From positions 124,001-188,000 of the forward strand of contig NZ_CP049990.1 in NCBI RefSeq assembly GCF_011388195.1: 64,000 bases of DNA, read 5' to 3'. The DNA comes from Pusillimonas sp. DMV24BSW_D (GTDB lineage Bacteria > Pseudomonadota > Gammaproteobacteria > Burkholderiales > Burkholderiaceae_B). A model generated the notes under the pieces. That model saw only the letters and a program-made list of their open reading frames with translations. It had not been told where the DNA came from and made no database searches. Both the position numbers and the translations under genes were made by a program. How positions within the stretch are numbered: the stretch's first letter is position 1; each line of letters starts with the position of its first letter. Shown piece by piece: positions 25,336 to 34,773 of the stretch.

Positions 25336-27385
25336 CCAGGCCCAGCAGCGTTTGCGCATGAACAGGTCGACCCAATAAATAACCTTGCAGGTAATCGCAA
25401 CCCAGGTCGACCAGCAAATCAAGTTGTTCCGGCGTTTCGACCCCTTCAGCCACCACGCTTAATCCAAGCTTGTTCGCCAGTGTGACCACGGCTTCGACAA
25501 TGGCAACATCTTCTTTTTGCAGCGTCAGATCATGGACGAATCCACGATCGATCTTCAGTTCCGACACCGGCAGCCGTTTCAAATAGAGCAAGCTGGAATA
25601 GCCCGTACCGAAATCATCGATTGCAATACGCACCCCCAGACGCCGCAACTTATGCAAAATAACAATACTGGTTTCAGCATTTTGCATAGCAGTGGTTTCT
25701 GTAATTTCCAACGTAAGTGATTCAGGCTTGATGCGATAGCGATCGAGGATGGTTTGAAGCATTTCCACCAAACCCGAATGACTGAACTGCATCGCCGACA
25801 AGTTAACGGCGACGCGAGCATCTTTCCAACCCGCATCTTGCCAGCAGCGCAATTGCGAGCATGCCTGATCCAGCACCCACTCCCCAATAGGCACAATCAA
25901 GCCGGTGCGTTCGGCCATGGGGATAAAGCTGTCGGGAGCCACCCGCCCGTGGTCTGGATGCGTCCAACGCAATAACGCCTCCGCACTGGCCAAACCGCGG
26001 CCACGGGAATCATAAATGGGTTGATACACCAAGCTAAGCTGATTGTTCTCGAGGGCGATGCGAAAGTCTTGGAGCAAACGCAATTGCTCATACACGTTGT
26101 CGTTCATCGACGACTCAAAAAATCGGTAAGTATTGCGGCCTGACGACTTGGCATGCCGGCGTGCCGCGTCGGCGTTAGCCAGCAACGTCTCCCTAAGGTC
26201 ACCGTCTTCGGGACACATGGTCACACCGATACTCACGGAAATATGCAAATCGCGGCCCACAATCTGAAACGGCTTCTGCACTAATTGAATGAATTTATCG
26301 GCCATTAAACTGGCGTCATCAGGCTTGGAAATAAACGCCTGCAAAACGAACTCATCGCCGGCCAACCGGGCCAGGGTGTCTTGTGCCCGGATGCCGTTTT
26401 GCAGGCGCTGCGCCATCGCGACCAGCAAACGATCACCCACATGACGCCCATACGCATCGTTAATGACCTGAAAGCCATCGACATCGATCATGAACACCGC
26501 CAGGTAACCGCCGTTTTTCTTCACGCTTCGAATGGCCTGATCGAGCCGCTCTTCAAAGAAAATACGGTTGGGTAACTGGGTAAGACCATCGTGCAACGAC
26601 AAATGTTCAAGCTGGTCGGTTGCCTTACGTAACGACGTACTTAAAGTGGTTGACGTCAGTTGCATCCGGTTATCGAGCACGGACACCACCAGGGTAGCCA
26701 GCAAGGCCGCCAGCGTAACGGAAATGGTTAACAAAGCCAACCAGTACACATCAACGCCGGTAGAGGCCGCACCACAAATACTGCCTACCGGAAACTGCGC
26801 CGCCGCCATCCCGGTGTAATGCATGCCCGCAATGGCAGCCCCCATAACCAAAGAAGCTCCCACCCGCAACGCCGTCACGTAATTCAGATTCTGGCGCAAA
26901 CGAAACGCCAGCCACAACGCAGCAACCGAAGCACCAAAAGCAATAAGCAATGAAAGCGCAACCCAGGACGGCAGATAGTCGATTCCAGGCTGCATAAGCA
27001 TGGCGCCCATACCGGTGTAATGCATGCTGGCAATACCGGTGGCCATAATGAACCCACCTGCCAGCAAGCGATACCAGGGTAGCGTGGCACGACAAACCAA
27101 CCACAAAGCGTAGCCGGAAGAGGCAATCGCCATTAAAAGCGATATTGCCGTAATGAAGGGGTCGTAACCCAGCGGTATGGGAAGATTGAAGGCAAGCATG
27201 CCGACGAAGTGCATGGACCAGATACCCAACCCCATGGCACACGCCCCGCCTGCCAGCCACCACCGCGCAGCGACACCCCGACTGGATGCGACACGACTGG
27301 CCAGATCAAGCGCGGTATACGACGCAAGAACGGCCACGGCCAGAGACCACAGTACCAGCGACGGGTTATAGGAACTTTCCAGCAT
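25295..27385 (-). CDS. MHYT-GGDEF-EAL membrane c-di-GMP protein
   Basis: 696 residues. Seen: N-terminal seven-helix MHYT sensor with three copies of the motif (SMHFVGM about 58, SMHYTGM about 120, GMHYTGM about 187), proposed to bind copper and sense O2, CO or NO; then a GGDEF domain (about 270-430) whose active site reads AGDEF, compatible with activity; then EAL (about 455-685) with EALLRW, VNLSAMQF, EITETT, DDFGTGYSSL, KIDRGFV and AEGVET all intact. So potentially bifunctional. The first MHYT copy has F in place of Y. Divergent from the PhoD-like gene. Confidence 0.94.
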   Translation of the reverse strand: MLESSYNPSLVLWSLAVAVLASYTALDLASRVASSRGVAARWWLAGGACAMGLGIWSMHFVGMLAFNLPIPLGYDPFITAISLLMAIASSGYALWLVCRATLPWYRLLAGGFIMATGIASMHYTGMGAMLMQPGIDYLPSWVALSLLIAFGASVAALWLAFRLRQNLNYVTALRVGASLVMGAAIAGMHYTGMAAAQFPVGSICGAASTGVDVYWLALLTISVTLAALLATLVVSVLDNRMQLTSTTLSTSLRKATDQLEHLSLHDGLTQLPNRIFFEERLDQAIRSVKKNGGYLAVFMIDVDGFQVINDAYGRHVGDRLLVAMAQRLQNGIRAQDTLARLAGDEFVLQAFISKPDDASLMADKFIQLVQKPFQIVGRDLHISVSIGVTMCPEDGDLRETLLANADAARRHAKSSGRNTYRFFESSMNDNVYEQLRLLQDFRIALENNQLSLVYQPIYDSRGRGLASAEALLRWTHPDHGRVAPDSFIPMAERTGLIVPIGEWVLDQACSQLRCWQDAGWKDARVAVNLSAMQFSHSGLVEMLQTILDRYRIKPESLTLEITETTAMQNAETSIVILHKLRRLGVRIAIDDFGTGYSSLLYLKRLPVSELKIDRGFVHDLTLQKEDVAIVEAVVTLANKLGLSVVAEGVETPEQLDLLVDLGCDYLQGYLLGRPVHAQTLLGLVTEGTRAARVAQL

Positions 27386-27528
27386 GTAAACAGGTCTCTC
27401 CTGCGTTCGGCAAGCCCAACGGCTAAATACGTTATAACGACATGCTTACCCATAAATTAAGGGTGTAAATTGTTACAGCGCCTTGATCGCTGAAACTGTT
27501 GGTTTAACGCCCCTTTTTAAACACTTAA

Positions 27529-29475
27529 ATGTCTGCTAACACCACGACCCGAAAAACTGAAAACGTCCTGGCCGGCCCCATGCTTAGAAGGCTGGAATCC
27601 AGGCGAATAGTGTTCTGGCTGGCAACCCGTGAACCCTGCGTCTGGCGTCTTTCAATAAAGGATATTGAAAACAGCGCGGCACTTGTTCCAAATGCTACAC
27701 CGGTGCGCATCGGCCGTCATTGCTTTTTATACCTTTTGGATTTCGTACTTGACTCAGACCTGCCGACGGACCAGGCACTTCCCTACGACCTGCAATGGCA
27801 AAAGGAATCTGCCGGCGAAACAGAAAACTGGGTCAGTATTCGGGAATGGGCACCCGACCTGTGCCAGGACGGCCACGACCTGCCGCAATTCGTAAAACGT
27901 ACGCGCCTGGCCGGCGTATTGCACGGTTCATGCCGCAAACCCCATTACCCTTGTGAAGATGGGCTCGTTGCCGCAGATCACTGGTTGAACCTGAAGGCTA
28001 ACGACCCCGCAAGCTGGCCGGCTTTTCTGATGCTGACCGGAGATCAGGTGTATGTCGACGATGTGGCCGGGCCGATGCTCACGGCCATTCATGAGTTAAT
28101 TGAAGAGCTCGGGCTTTACGACGAACAGATAGAAGAGGCGCTGGTTCCAGACAGCCAAACGCTGTACAAGAGCAAATACAACTACTATCGACGCAGCGAA
28201 CTCTTGCCGGACGTGCGACCCAACGACCCGTTGCGCAAGCGGTTTTTTGAAGGGGCGAAAAAACCGGTTTTCACCACCAGTAGTGCCGATAACCATTTGG
28301 TGACCCTGGCCGAAATACTGGCAATGTACTTGCTGGTTTGGTCGCCGATAACGTGGGATTGCCTGCCCGAAGGGTTGCCCGCGGGTTTGAGTCCCGAAGA
28401 AACGGAACGTTATCGCAAAGAGCGCGAGACCCTGACTCACTTCATTGGCGGCCTCAAATCGGTGCGCCGTGTGCTTGCACACATGCCCACTTTGATGATT
28501 TTCGATGATCACGACGTCACCGACGATTGGAACTTGACGGCCGATTGGGAGCAAACGGCTTACGGCCACCCCTTTTCAAGACGCATCATCGGAAATGCCC
28601 TGGTGGGGTACATGCTGTGCCAAGGTTGGGGAAACAACCCCGATGCATTCAAAGACGACACACTCGAGAAAATACAAGCGTGGTCCCAATCACCCACCAA
28701 GCCGCACCAAGATGACTTGATCCATCATTTATTGCACTTTCATCATTGGGAATACAGCCTGGACACAAAACCCAAATTGTTGGTCATGGACACGCGTACA
28801 CGGCGCTGGCGGTCGGAACGGAACCTGAATCGCCCTTCAGGCCTGATGGACTGGGAAGCGCTTACTGAACTGCAAACTGAGCTGTTGAACCACGATTCGG
28901 TTGTGATGGTGTCACCCGCGCCGATTTTTGGTGTAAAACTGATTGAAGTGGTGCAAAAGTGTTTCAGCCTCGCCGGAAAACCGCTGCTGGTTGATGCGGA
29001 AAACTGGATGGCACACAAAGGAACCGCCGGCGCCATTCTGAATATTTTTCGGCATACCCGAACGCCGGCCCATTTCGTCATACTTTCAGGAGATGTGCAC
29101 TACTCTTTCGTTTACGGCATTCAGCTTAAGTCACAACGCGGTGTTCCCCATTTATGGCAAATTACCAGTAGCGGAATCAAGAACGAGTTCCCGCGCAAGC
29201 TACTGGACACGCTAGACCGCTTAAGTCGATGGCTTTATTCGCCGCGCTCACCGTTGAATTACTTCACTCGGCGCCGGGGCATGAAGATTAACCCTTTCAA
29301 ACCCGAAACCGCGTCACACGGCGAACGCCTTTTGAATCAGGCCGGCATCGGCTATGTTGAGTTTGCCGAAGATGGAAAACCCACTTATGTTGAACAAATC
29401 AGTATGCAGAAACGCACCCAGTTCCGTTTGGATGTACCAGAAGAGTCGTCGTCAAACCCAGGAGAAACTCAATGA
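27529..29475 (+). CDS. PhoD-like metallophosphatase
   Basis: 648 residues, longer than classical PhoD and with no signal peptide, so cytoplasmic. Seen: N-terminal beta domain ([20 protein letters not shown]), HGSCRKPH (about 133), TGDQVYVDD (about 167-175) and [11 protein letters not shown] (about 325-335) for the metal centre, and LSGDVHYSF (about 520-528). Known: PhoD-type enzymes are Ca/Fe phosphodiesterases and monoesterases. The missing export signal and large size set it in the alkaline-phosphatase-D-like group of unknown substrate. Overlaps the next gene by 4 bases. Confidence 0.86.
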   Translation: MSANTTTRKTENVLAGPMLRRLESRRIVFWLATREPCVWRLSIKDIENSAALVPNATPVRIGRHCFLYLLDFVLDSDLPTDQALPYDLQWQKESAGETENWVSIREWAPDLCQDGHDLPQFVKRTRLAGVLHGSCRKPHYPCEDGLVAADHWLNLKANDPASWPAFLMLTGDQVYVDDVAGPMLTAIHELIEELGLYDEQIEEALVPDSQTLYKSKYNYYRRSELLPDVRPNDPLRKRFFEGAKKPVFTTSSADNHLVTLAEILAMYLLVWSPITWDCLPEGLPAGLSPEETERYRKERETLTHFIGGLKSVRRVLAHMPTLMIFDDHDVTDDWNLTADWEQTAYGHPFSRRIIGNALVGYMLCQGWGNNPDAFKDDTLEKIQAWSQSPTKPHQDDLIHHLLHFHHWEYSLDTKPKLLVMDTRTRRWRSERNLNRPSGLMDWEALTELQTELLNHDSVVMVSPAPIFGVKLIEVVQKCFSLAGKPLLVDAENWMAHKGTAGAILNIFRHTRTPAHFVILSGDVHYSFVYGIQLKSQRGVPHLWQITSSGIKNEFPRKLLDTLDRLSRWLYSPRSPLNYFTRRRGMKINPFKPETASHGERLLNQAGIGYVEFAEDGKPTYVEQISMQKRTQFRLDVPEESSSNPGETQ

Positions 29476-30353
29476 ACCGTATTCCTGATGCAGATTTCAA
29501 CAGCCTTCTTCCCCCGTTACAGCTGAACCGGCGCGGCTTCATGGTTACCGCGCTGGCAACCGGTTTCACGCTTGCCGCCGGGCCGCTCAATGCCGAAACC
29601 ATTATCCGCACCGATACTGAAGGCCTGACCGCCGGCGACATCATGATCCCAGTGGGCGAAGGGGAAATCCCCGGCTATCGGGCCATGCCGGCAGGAAAAA
29701 CCAATGTCCCGGTCATTCTCGTTGTACAGGAAATTTTCGGGGTTCACGAATATATTAAAGATGTGTGTCGACGCTTTGCCAAACAAGGCTATATGGCTAT
29801 TGCCCCAGAACTCTATGCGCGCCAGGGCGACCCATCTAAATATACGGAAATCCCGAAGCTTTTTGCTGAAGTAGTCAGCAAAGTGCCCGATGCCCAGGTC
29901 CTGAGCGACCTTGACGCCAGTGCAAAATGGGCCGGCTCGAACGGGGGCAATACCCAAGACATCGGCATCACCGGCTTTTGCTGGGGCGGGCGAATTGTAT
30001 GGCTTTATACCGCGCACAACCCGAACGTAAAAGCAGGCGTGGCATGGTACGGGCGCCTGGTGGGCGACAGCACCGAACTGACACCAAAACATCCGGTCGA
30101 CATTGCCGCTTCTTTGAACGGGCCGGTGCTGGGCTTATACGGGGGAAAAGACGCCGGCATCCCGCCCGACACAATTAAAGCGATGGAGGCCGCGCTGGCA
30201 AAAGGTAACACTGCCTCTAAAGCATCGAAATTCATCGTTTATCCCGACGCCCCCCATGCTTTTCATGCCGACTACCGCCCCAGCTATCGCGAGGAAGCGG
30301 CCAAAGCCGGCTGGCAGGAAGCTCTTAACTGGTTCAACAACCATTTAAAATAG
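29472..30353 (+). CDS. Tat-exported dienelactone hydrolase family protein
   Basis: 293 residues. Seen: twin-arginine signal [17 protein letters not shown] (about 19-35) followed by an alanine-rich end, then an alpha/beta hydrolase: catalytic nucleophile Cys in GFCWGG, Asp in GGKDAG and His in [10 protein letters not shown], the Cys-Asp-His triad of dienelactone hydrolases. Translationally coupled (ATGA) to the PhoD-like gene. Predicted periplasmic, unlike the catabolic DLH enzymes that act in the cytoplasm, so a different ester or lactone is likely. Confidence 0.88.
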   Translation: MNRIPDADFNSLLPPLQLNRRGFMVTALATGFTLAAGPLNAETIIRTDTEGLTAGDIMIPVGEGEIPGYRAMPAGKTNVPVILVVQEIFGVHEYIKDVCRRFAKQGYMAIAPELYARQGDPSKYTEIPKLFAEVVSKVPDAQVLSDLDASAKWAGSNGGNTQDIGITGFCWGGRIVWLYTAHNPNVKAGVAWYGRLVGDSTELTPKHPVDIAASLNGPVLGLYGGKDAGIPPDTIKAMEAALAKGNTASKASKFIVYPDAPHAFHADYRPSYREEAAKAGWQEALNWFNNHLK

Positions 30354-30356
30354 TTG

Positions 30357-31457
30357 TCAAGTTCGACTCAGATAGTCGACGACGGCATCTTGCGGCCCGC
30401 TAAACACAATGCGGGCCGCCTTCTTTTCGCGCTGTGACGCATACATTGGATCGTAGTATTCATGCAGAAGACCCTCAATCCAAACGCGATGCAAACTGAT
30501 ATCTCCCGACCGCTGCTGCACCTCCAGTGCCCGCTGCATAAAGACATCGAAGCGCTGGTAACGTTCGTGCCCCAGCCGTTTCACGATATTGGCCAGGCTT
30601 TGCCGCAGACGTTGTGCGAAAGAATGAAACCCGTCGTGCTCACCTTGCAGCGCGATAAACTCCTTCGACAAACTCGCCACGTAATCATGCAAAATACGTG
30701 TCACGCGATTCTCGAACGTGTCTTCCAGCCACACAACAGGTAGCGTTTGCATGCGTTGATACAGGCTCAATGGCAACGCACAACTGCCCACCAGGCGCGA
30801 CTCATCTTCAAGCACAAAACGGTGCCGGCCGTTGGCCTGACTGCGCATCAGCTCAATAGCCAGATTATTTTCAAAATCAATTTGCGCAGGTTGCGGCGTG
30901 GCACGTTTACCGAAACTTGAACCGCGATGATTTGCCAACCCCTCGAGGTCGAGCGCAAACGACAGGCGCTTTAAGACATCGGTTTTACCGCAACCGGTTA
31001 ACCCGCCCACCAGGGCGAATTCGCACCGGTCGACAGCCTGCTCGATTTCGTTCAGCAAAAAACCGCGCATGGCCTTATAGCCACCTGCTACGCGAGGATA
31101 TGACACCCCCGCCTCGGCCAGCCACGACTGTACCAACCGTGACCGCAAGCCACCCCGAAAGCAATACAGGCACCCATCGGGATGAGCCTGAGCGAACTCG
31201 ACCCACGCCTCGATGCGCTGAGCCTTAACGGCACCGGAAACAAGCGTGTGGCCCAGTTCAATGGCCGCATCCTGCCCATGCTGCTTATAGCAGGTACCCA
31301 CTTTTTGCCGCTCAATGTCGTTCATCAACGGCAAATTTACCGCGCCGGGAAATGCCCCTTTGTTGAACTCAATGGGCGCTCGTACATCCATGAGCGGCGT
31401 TGAATCAAGAAACAAACGGCGAAAGTCGGCAATGGTGTCGGTCACAGTGAGAATCAA
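30357..31457 (-). CDS. selU: tRNA 2-selenouridine synthase
   Basis: 366 residues (SelU/MnmH/YbbB). Converts 5-methylaminomethyl-2-thiouridine at the tRNA wobble base into the 2-seleno form with selenophosphate via a geranylated intermediate. Seen: N-terminal rhodanese domain with [10 protein letters not shown] and catalytic Cys in [10 protein letters not shown] (about 97-106), then P-loop GGLTGCGKT. The likely start is TTG 31457, overlapping the LivF-like stop (TTGA); GTG 31445 is the alternative. Neither has a strong Shine-Dalgarno, so coupling to the transporter genes is probable. No selD in the window. Confidence 0.92.
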   Translation of the reverse strand: MILTVTDTIADFRRLFLDSTPLMDVRAPIEFNKGAFPGAVNLPLMNDIERQKVGTCYKQHGQDAAIELGHTLVSGAVKAQRIEAWVEFAQAHPDGCLYCFRGGLRSRLVQSWLAEAGVSYPRVAGGYKAMRGFLLNEIEQAVDRCEFALVGGLTGCGKTDVLKRLSFALDLEGLANHRGSSFGKRATPQPAQIDFENNLAIELMRSQANGRHRFVLEDESRLVGSCALPLSLYQRMQTLPVVWLEDTFENRVTRILHDYVASLSKEFIALQGEHDGFHSFAQRLRQSLANIVKRLGHERYQRFDVFMQRALEVQQRSGDISLHRVWIEGLLHEYYDPMYASQREKKAARIVFSGPQDAVVDYLSRT

Positions 31458-32161
31458 TGCCCCAAATAGGCTTGCTGAACGGCAGGGTCGTTACGCAAAT
31501 CGTTTGCGCTACCCTGGCCCACAATGCGACCGGTCTCAATAAGATAGCCCCGGTCGGCAATATCGAGGCTCAGATTAACATTTTGCTCAACCATCAGCAC
31601 ACCGACTCCCATTTCCTTGACACGCTTAATCGCCCGGAAAAGCTCTTGCGACATTAAGGGCGATAAGCCAAGAGAGGGCTCGTCGAGCAATAAATAGCGT
31701 GGCGCCGACATAATGGCACGGCCCACCGCAACCATTTGTTGCTCACCACCGCTCATGGTGCCCACCCGTTGGGGCAAACGTTCGGCCAATCGCGGAAACA
31801 GATCAAGCACGTTAGCCAGATTTTCTTGCTCGTGAGGCCGGGCCCGGGGAGTGAGCGCCCCGAGTTGCAGGTTTTCCCGAACAGTAAGGTCAACGAACAC
31901 GCCGCGCCCTTCGGGTACCAATGCCAACCCCTTCTCGACCAAATGATGCGGCGGGACTGCCAGCAAATCTTCACCATCAAGCAAAACTTTAGCGCCCGGG
32001 AGCGGCTTGAGCATGCCACCTAAAGCCCGCAACATGGAAGATTTGCCCGCGCCATTGGCACCTAAAATGACGGCAAGTTCACCTGCTCCAACCTGGATGG
32101 CGGCATTGTCCAAAGCCAGGTGCTTGCCGTAGCGTACCGATAATTGACTCACTTCAAACAT
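31454..32161 (-). CDS. livF: ABC transporter ATP-binding protein, LivF-like
   Basis: 235 residues. Seen: Walker [10 protein letters not shown] (about 35-43), signature MSGGEQQM, Walker [13 protein letters not shown], and MVEQN (H-loop replaced, as usual in LivF). Cytoplasmic ATPase of the branched-chain amino-acid/urea/short-chain acid importer family. Overlaps the LivG-like gene by 8 bases. Context (biotin carboxylase and acetoacetyl-CoA synthetase genes upstream) suggests a small organic acid or amide as substrate, not leucine. Confidence 0.92.
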   Translation of the reverse strand: MFEVSQLSVRYGKHLALDNAAIQVGAGELAVILGANGAGKSSMLRALGGMLKPLPGAKVLLDGEDLLAVPPHHLVEKGLALVPEGRGVFVDLTVRENLQLGALTPRARPHEQENLANVLDLFPRLAERLPQRVGTMSGGEQQMVAVGRAIMSAPRYLLLDEPSLGLSPLMSQELFRAIKRVKEMGVGVLMVEQNVNLSLDIADRGYLIETGRIVGQGSANDLRNDPAVQQAYLGH

Positions 32162-32879
32162 GCGGTGCTCCCAGATAAGCGGTAATCACTTCCTCCTGAG
32201 CCAGAACCTCTTCGGTCTTGCCCTCTGCCAATTTGGCACCAGCCAACATGACGACACAGCGATCACACAACGCACGCACCGCCTCCATGACATGCTCGAC
32301 CAAAATGACTGTTAGCCCTTGCGCACGTAAGTTGCGAATCAGTTTGATGCCCTCTTGCAATTCAGTGGGGTTCAGCCCGGCCAGCCATTCGTCGAGCAAT
32401 AGCAAACGTGGCTTGAGTGCAAGCGCACGCGCTAATTCCAGGCGCTTTTGATCGATATAAGTAAGATCCACCGCCGGCGTATCCGCAAACTTGCTTAATC
32501 CCACTAATGCCAGCAATTCCAACGCTTCGGTATGGGCCGCCGCACCGAACTTGTGATCTTTTCGATACGCCATACCGGCCTGTACATTCTCGACGCAGGT
32601 CATCCCGCCCAGCACCCGCACCAACTGGAAGGTACGCGCAACACCCAGGCGGGCAATTTTATAAGCAGGTAAGCCCATAAGTTCATCGGACTCCAACCGA
32701 ATGCTTCCGGAGTCGGCGTGCAATGCCCCTGATATGAGATTCATGGCCGTGGTCTTGCCGGAACCGTTCGGCCCCAGCAAACCCATGACTTCACCCTCGG
32801 CCACCTCGAAACTCAGGCCGTCAACCGCCCTTAGACCTCCGAACGATTTTCTGAGTTCTTCAACTTTCAGTAGCGTCAT
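32154..32879 (-). CDS. livG: ABC transporter ATP-binding protein, LivG-like
   Basis: 241 residues. Seen: Walker A GPNGSGKTT (about 36-44), Walker B LLLLDEWLAGLNP, and H-loop VEHVM. The signature reads LTYIDQKR where most family members have LSxGQ-type, and the Walker B Pro (DEP) is Trp; I recall similar deviations in other Liv-like ATPases, so it may still be active, with LivF carrying the canonical signature of the pair. Overlaps the LivM-like gene by 4 bases. Confidence 0.9.
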   Translation of the reverse strand: MTLLKVEELRKSFGGLRAVDGLSFEVAEGEVMGLLGPNGSGKTTAMNLISGALHADSGSIRLESDELMGLPAYKIARLGVARTFQLVRVLGGMTCVENVQAGMAYRKDHKFGAAAHTEALELLALVGLSKFADTPAVDLTYIDQKRLELARALALKPRLLLLDEWLAGLNPTELQEGIKLIRNLRAQGLTVILVEHVMEAVRALCDRCVVMLAGAKLAEGKTEEVLAQEEVITAYLGAPHV

Positions 32880-33835
32880 GTTTGCTCCTTACCCGCATCG
32901 CGTTCGCGACCGCGACGCCCGAAACGACTTTGCAGTACGCCGACAATCCCATTAGGCACCAGATACACAATAATCAGGAATACGACACCCAGGAACAAAG
33001 CGAAATGATTCGGGAAGTTGGCCGATAACACTTCAAACAAGGCCGTCAACGGAATAACGCCGGCCAAAGGCCCCAGTATGTGTCCAACACCACCCAGCAA
33101 GGACATAATCAACACTTGGAATGATACGGTGGGGTTGAAGACAATGGCCGGATCAATGTATGTCCAGCGCGGCGCCATAATGGCACCCACAAGCGTCATG
33201 AACGTGGCACTGATCACAAACAGGGATACTTTCGCCACGGTGGTGTTCATGCCCAGATGCCGCGCCACGTGTTCATCTTCGCCGATAACCCGCAAAGCCA
33301 ACCCCAGCCTTGAGCGCCGTATCCACCAACCGGCAAAAAGCACCAGCGTGAGCAAGGCCAGCAATTGCCAATAAATATCCTCTTGGGTGATATCCAGAAA
33401 AATATAGCGTCCGATTGATTTGGTGATGTTGACCTCGTACCAGGTCACAATCTGACGAACCAACTCGGCCAGGCCGAAAGTGAAAATGACGAAATGAATA
33501 CCCGACAAACGCAGTGTTGAGAGCCCCACAACTAACGCAAGCAAAATGCCGATAACCATGGCGACACCCAAAACACCAAACCAGGGGAGTGTTTCCGAGA
33601 GCACGGCCACGGTATATGCGCCGATACCGAAAAACGCGGTGGTGGCTAATGAAATGTAACGCGTGGGACCGGAAAAGAGCGTCCAGGCGGTGGCCAATGC
33701 GGCATACTGCAAAACATTAATGCTGTAGGCCAGGAAATAACTGCTGTCTATGAGCAACGGCAAGGCCGCCACAATAATTAAGACAACGACAACCACGAGA
33801 AAGCCCGGAGAGAACATGGCGTTATTTTGATTCAT
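32876..33835 (-). CDS. livM: Branched-chain-type ABC permease, LivM-like
   Basis: 319 residues, eight to ten hydrophobic helices. Seen: LATTAFFGIGAYTVAVL near residue 65 and GEDEHVARHLGMN in the cytoplasmic coupling loop, typical of LivM (EAA-like region). Charged C-terminal tail (RFGRRGRERD). Pairs with LivH in the inner membrane. ATGA overlap with the LivH stop. Confidence 0.92.
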   Translation of the reverse strand: MNQNNAMFSPGFLVVVVVLIIVAALPLLIDSSYFLAYSINVLQYAALATAWTLFSGPTRYISLATTAFFGIGAYTVAVLSETLPWFGVLGVAMVIGILLALVVGLSTLRLSGIHFVIFTFGLAELVRQIVTWYEVNITKSIGRYIFLDITQEDIYWQLLALLTLVLFAGWWIRRSRLGLALRVIGEDEHVARHLGMNTTVAKVSLFVISATFMTLVGAIMAPRWTYIDPAIVFNPTVSFQVLIMSLLGGVGHILGPLAGVIPLTALFEVLSANFPNHFALFLGVVFLIIVYLVPNGIVGVLQSRFGRRGRERDAGKEQT

Positions 33836-34707
33836 TTGCCGGCCCTCCCGAAAATGCCTTGCGGGCGCAACAACAACACCAGCAGGAAAATAGTAAATGT
33901 CGCCGCCATGGTTAAGCCCGGATCAACAAAACGGGACACCAGCGTTTCAACGACCCCCAGCAACAAGCCGGCCAGAATACAACCCAGCAAATTTCCCACG
34001 CCGCCCATAATGACAATAACCAGCGCCTTCATGGTGAACGCCACGCCAATGTAGGTGCTGAACGGAAGAAACATGCTTACCAGAACCCCGGCACCCACGA
34101 CCAATGCGCCGCCCAGGGCGAAGGCAAATGCAGCCATAGCGCGAGGGTTGATTCCCACCAAATGCGCAAACTGAGGCGCGTTGGCCATGGCGCGTAACGA
34201 CGCCCCCCAGCGCGACTTCACCAGCACAAAGTAAACCGCCAGGCCAATGACAAGTGCCGCGCCCGCCGCCAACAAGCGATTGGCCGCAACCGCAGAACCC
34301 AATACATTAACCGGCACAGTTAAATAATCGTAGCTGTAATAATTGCCGCCGAAAATAATGAGCAAAATGCCCTGTACGACAAACAAAATGCCGAACGTAG
34401 CCAAAATGCTATCAACCTCAAGTGCGTCGGCTGTGGGCGAGCGTCGCACCAACGGCGTAAGCAATAATTGGTAGATTACCCACTGCAGCGCAAAACCCAG
34501 CGGCACGGCAACGGCCAGCGCCATCAATGGGTGCACGCCCAGGCTGGTAACCAACCAATAAGAAAAAAATGCCGCAGCCACCATGAATTCGCCATGCGAA
34601 AGATTCATGATGCGCGCAACCCCGTACTGTAGCGTCAGCCCCATGGCAATCAACGCATACAACCCGCCCAGCGTCAGTGACGCCAGCAAAAGCTCAATGA
34701 ACAACAT
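33832..34707 (-). CDS. livH: Branched-chain-type ABC permease, LivH-like
   Basis: 291 residues. Seen: typical N-terminus LLLASLTLGGLYALIAMGLTLQYGVARIMN with LSHGEFM, RAMANAPQFAHLVGINPRAM as coupling loop, and eight or so helices. Start ATG 34707 has AGGGGA upstream. Separated from the binding-protein gene by 66 bases that hold a strong hairpin. Confidence 0.93.
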   Translation of the reverse strand: MLFIELLLASLTLGGLYALIAMGLTLQYGVARIMNLSHGEFMVAAAFFSYWLVTSLGVHPLMALAVAVPLGFALQWVIYQLLLTPLVRRSPTADALEVDSILATFGILFVVQGILLIIFGGNYYSYDYLTVPVNVLGSAVAANRLLAAGAALVIGLAVYFVLVKSRWGASLRAMANAPQFAHLVGINPRAMAAFAFALGGALVVGAGVLVSMFLPFSTYIGVAFTMKALVIVIMGGVGNLLGCILAGLLLGVVETLVSRFVDPGLTMAATFTIFLLVLLLRPQGIFGRAGK

Positions 34708-34732
34708 GTTTTTCCCCTGAACTGGAGCAACA

Positions 34733-34758
34733 TCGGAGCGCGGGAAACCCGGCTCCGA
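34733..34758 (-). promoter_or_regulatory. Intercistronic hairpin between binding-protein and permease genes
   Basis: TCGGAGC (34733-34739) pairs with GCTCCGA (34752-34758); inside, CGGG pairs with CCCG around AAA, with one bulged G. No T run follows on the minus strand, so not a classical terminator. In importer operons such stems protect the binding-protein mRNA and lower permease expression (family knowledge); that role is inferred. Confidence 0.6.
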
Positions 34759-34773
34759 CGTTGACCGATCGGA

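Noticed and set aside
31454-34707. True leucine/isoleucine/valine importer
   Set aside because: Symbols liv are used for subunit type only; the gene context and the binding-protein pocket region do not support branched-chain amino acids.
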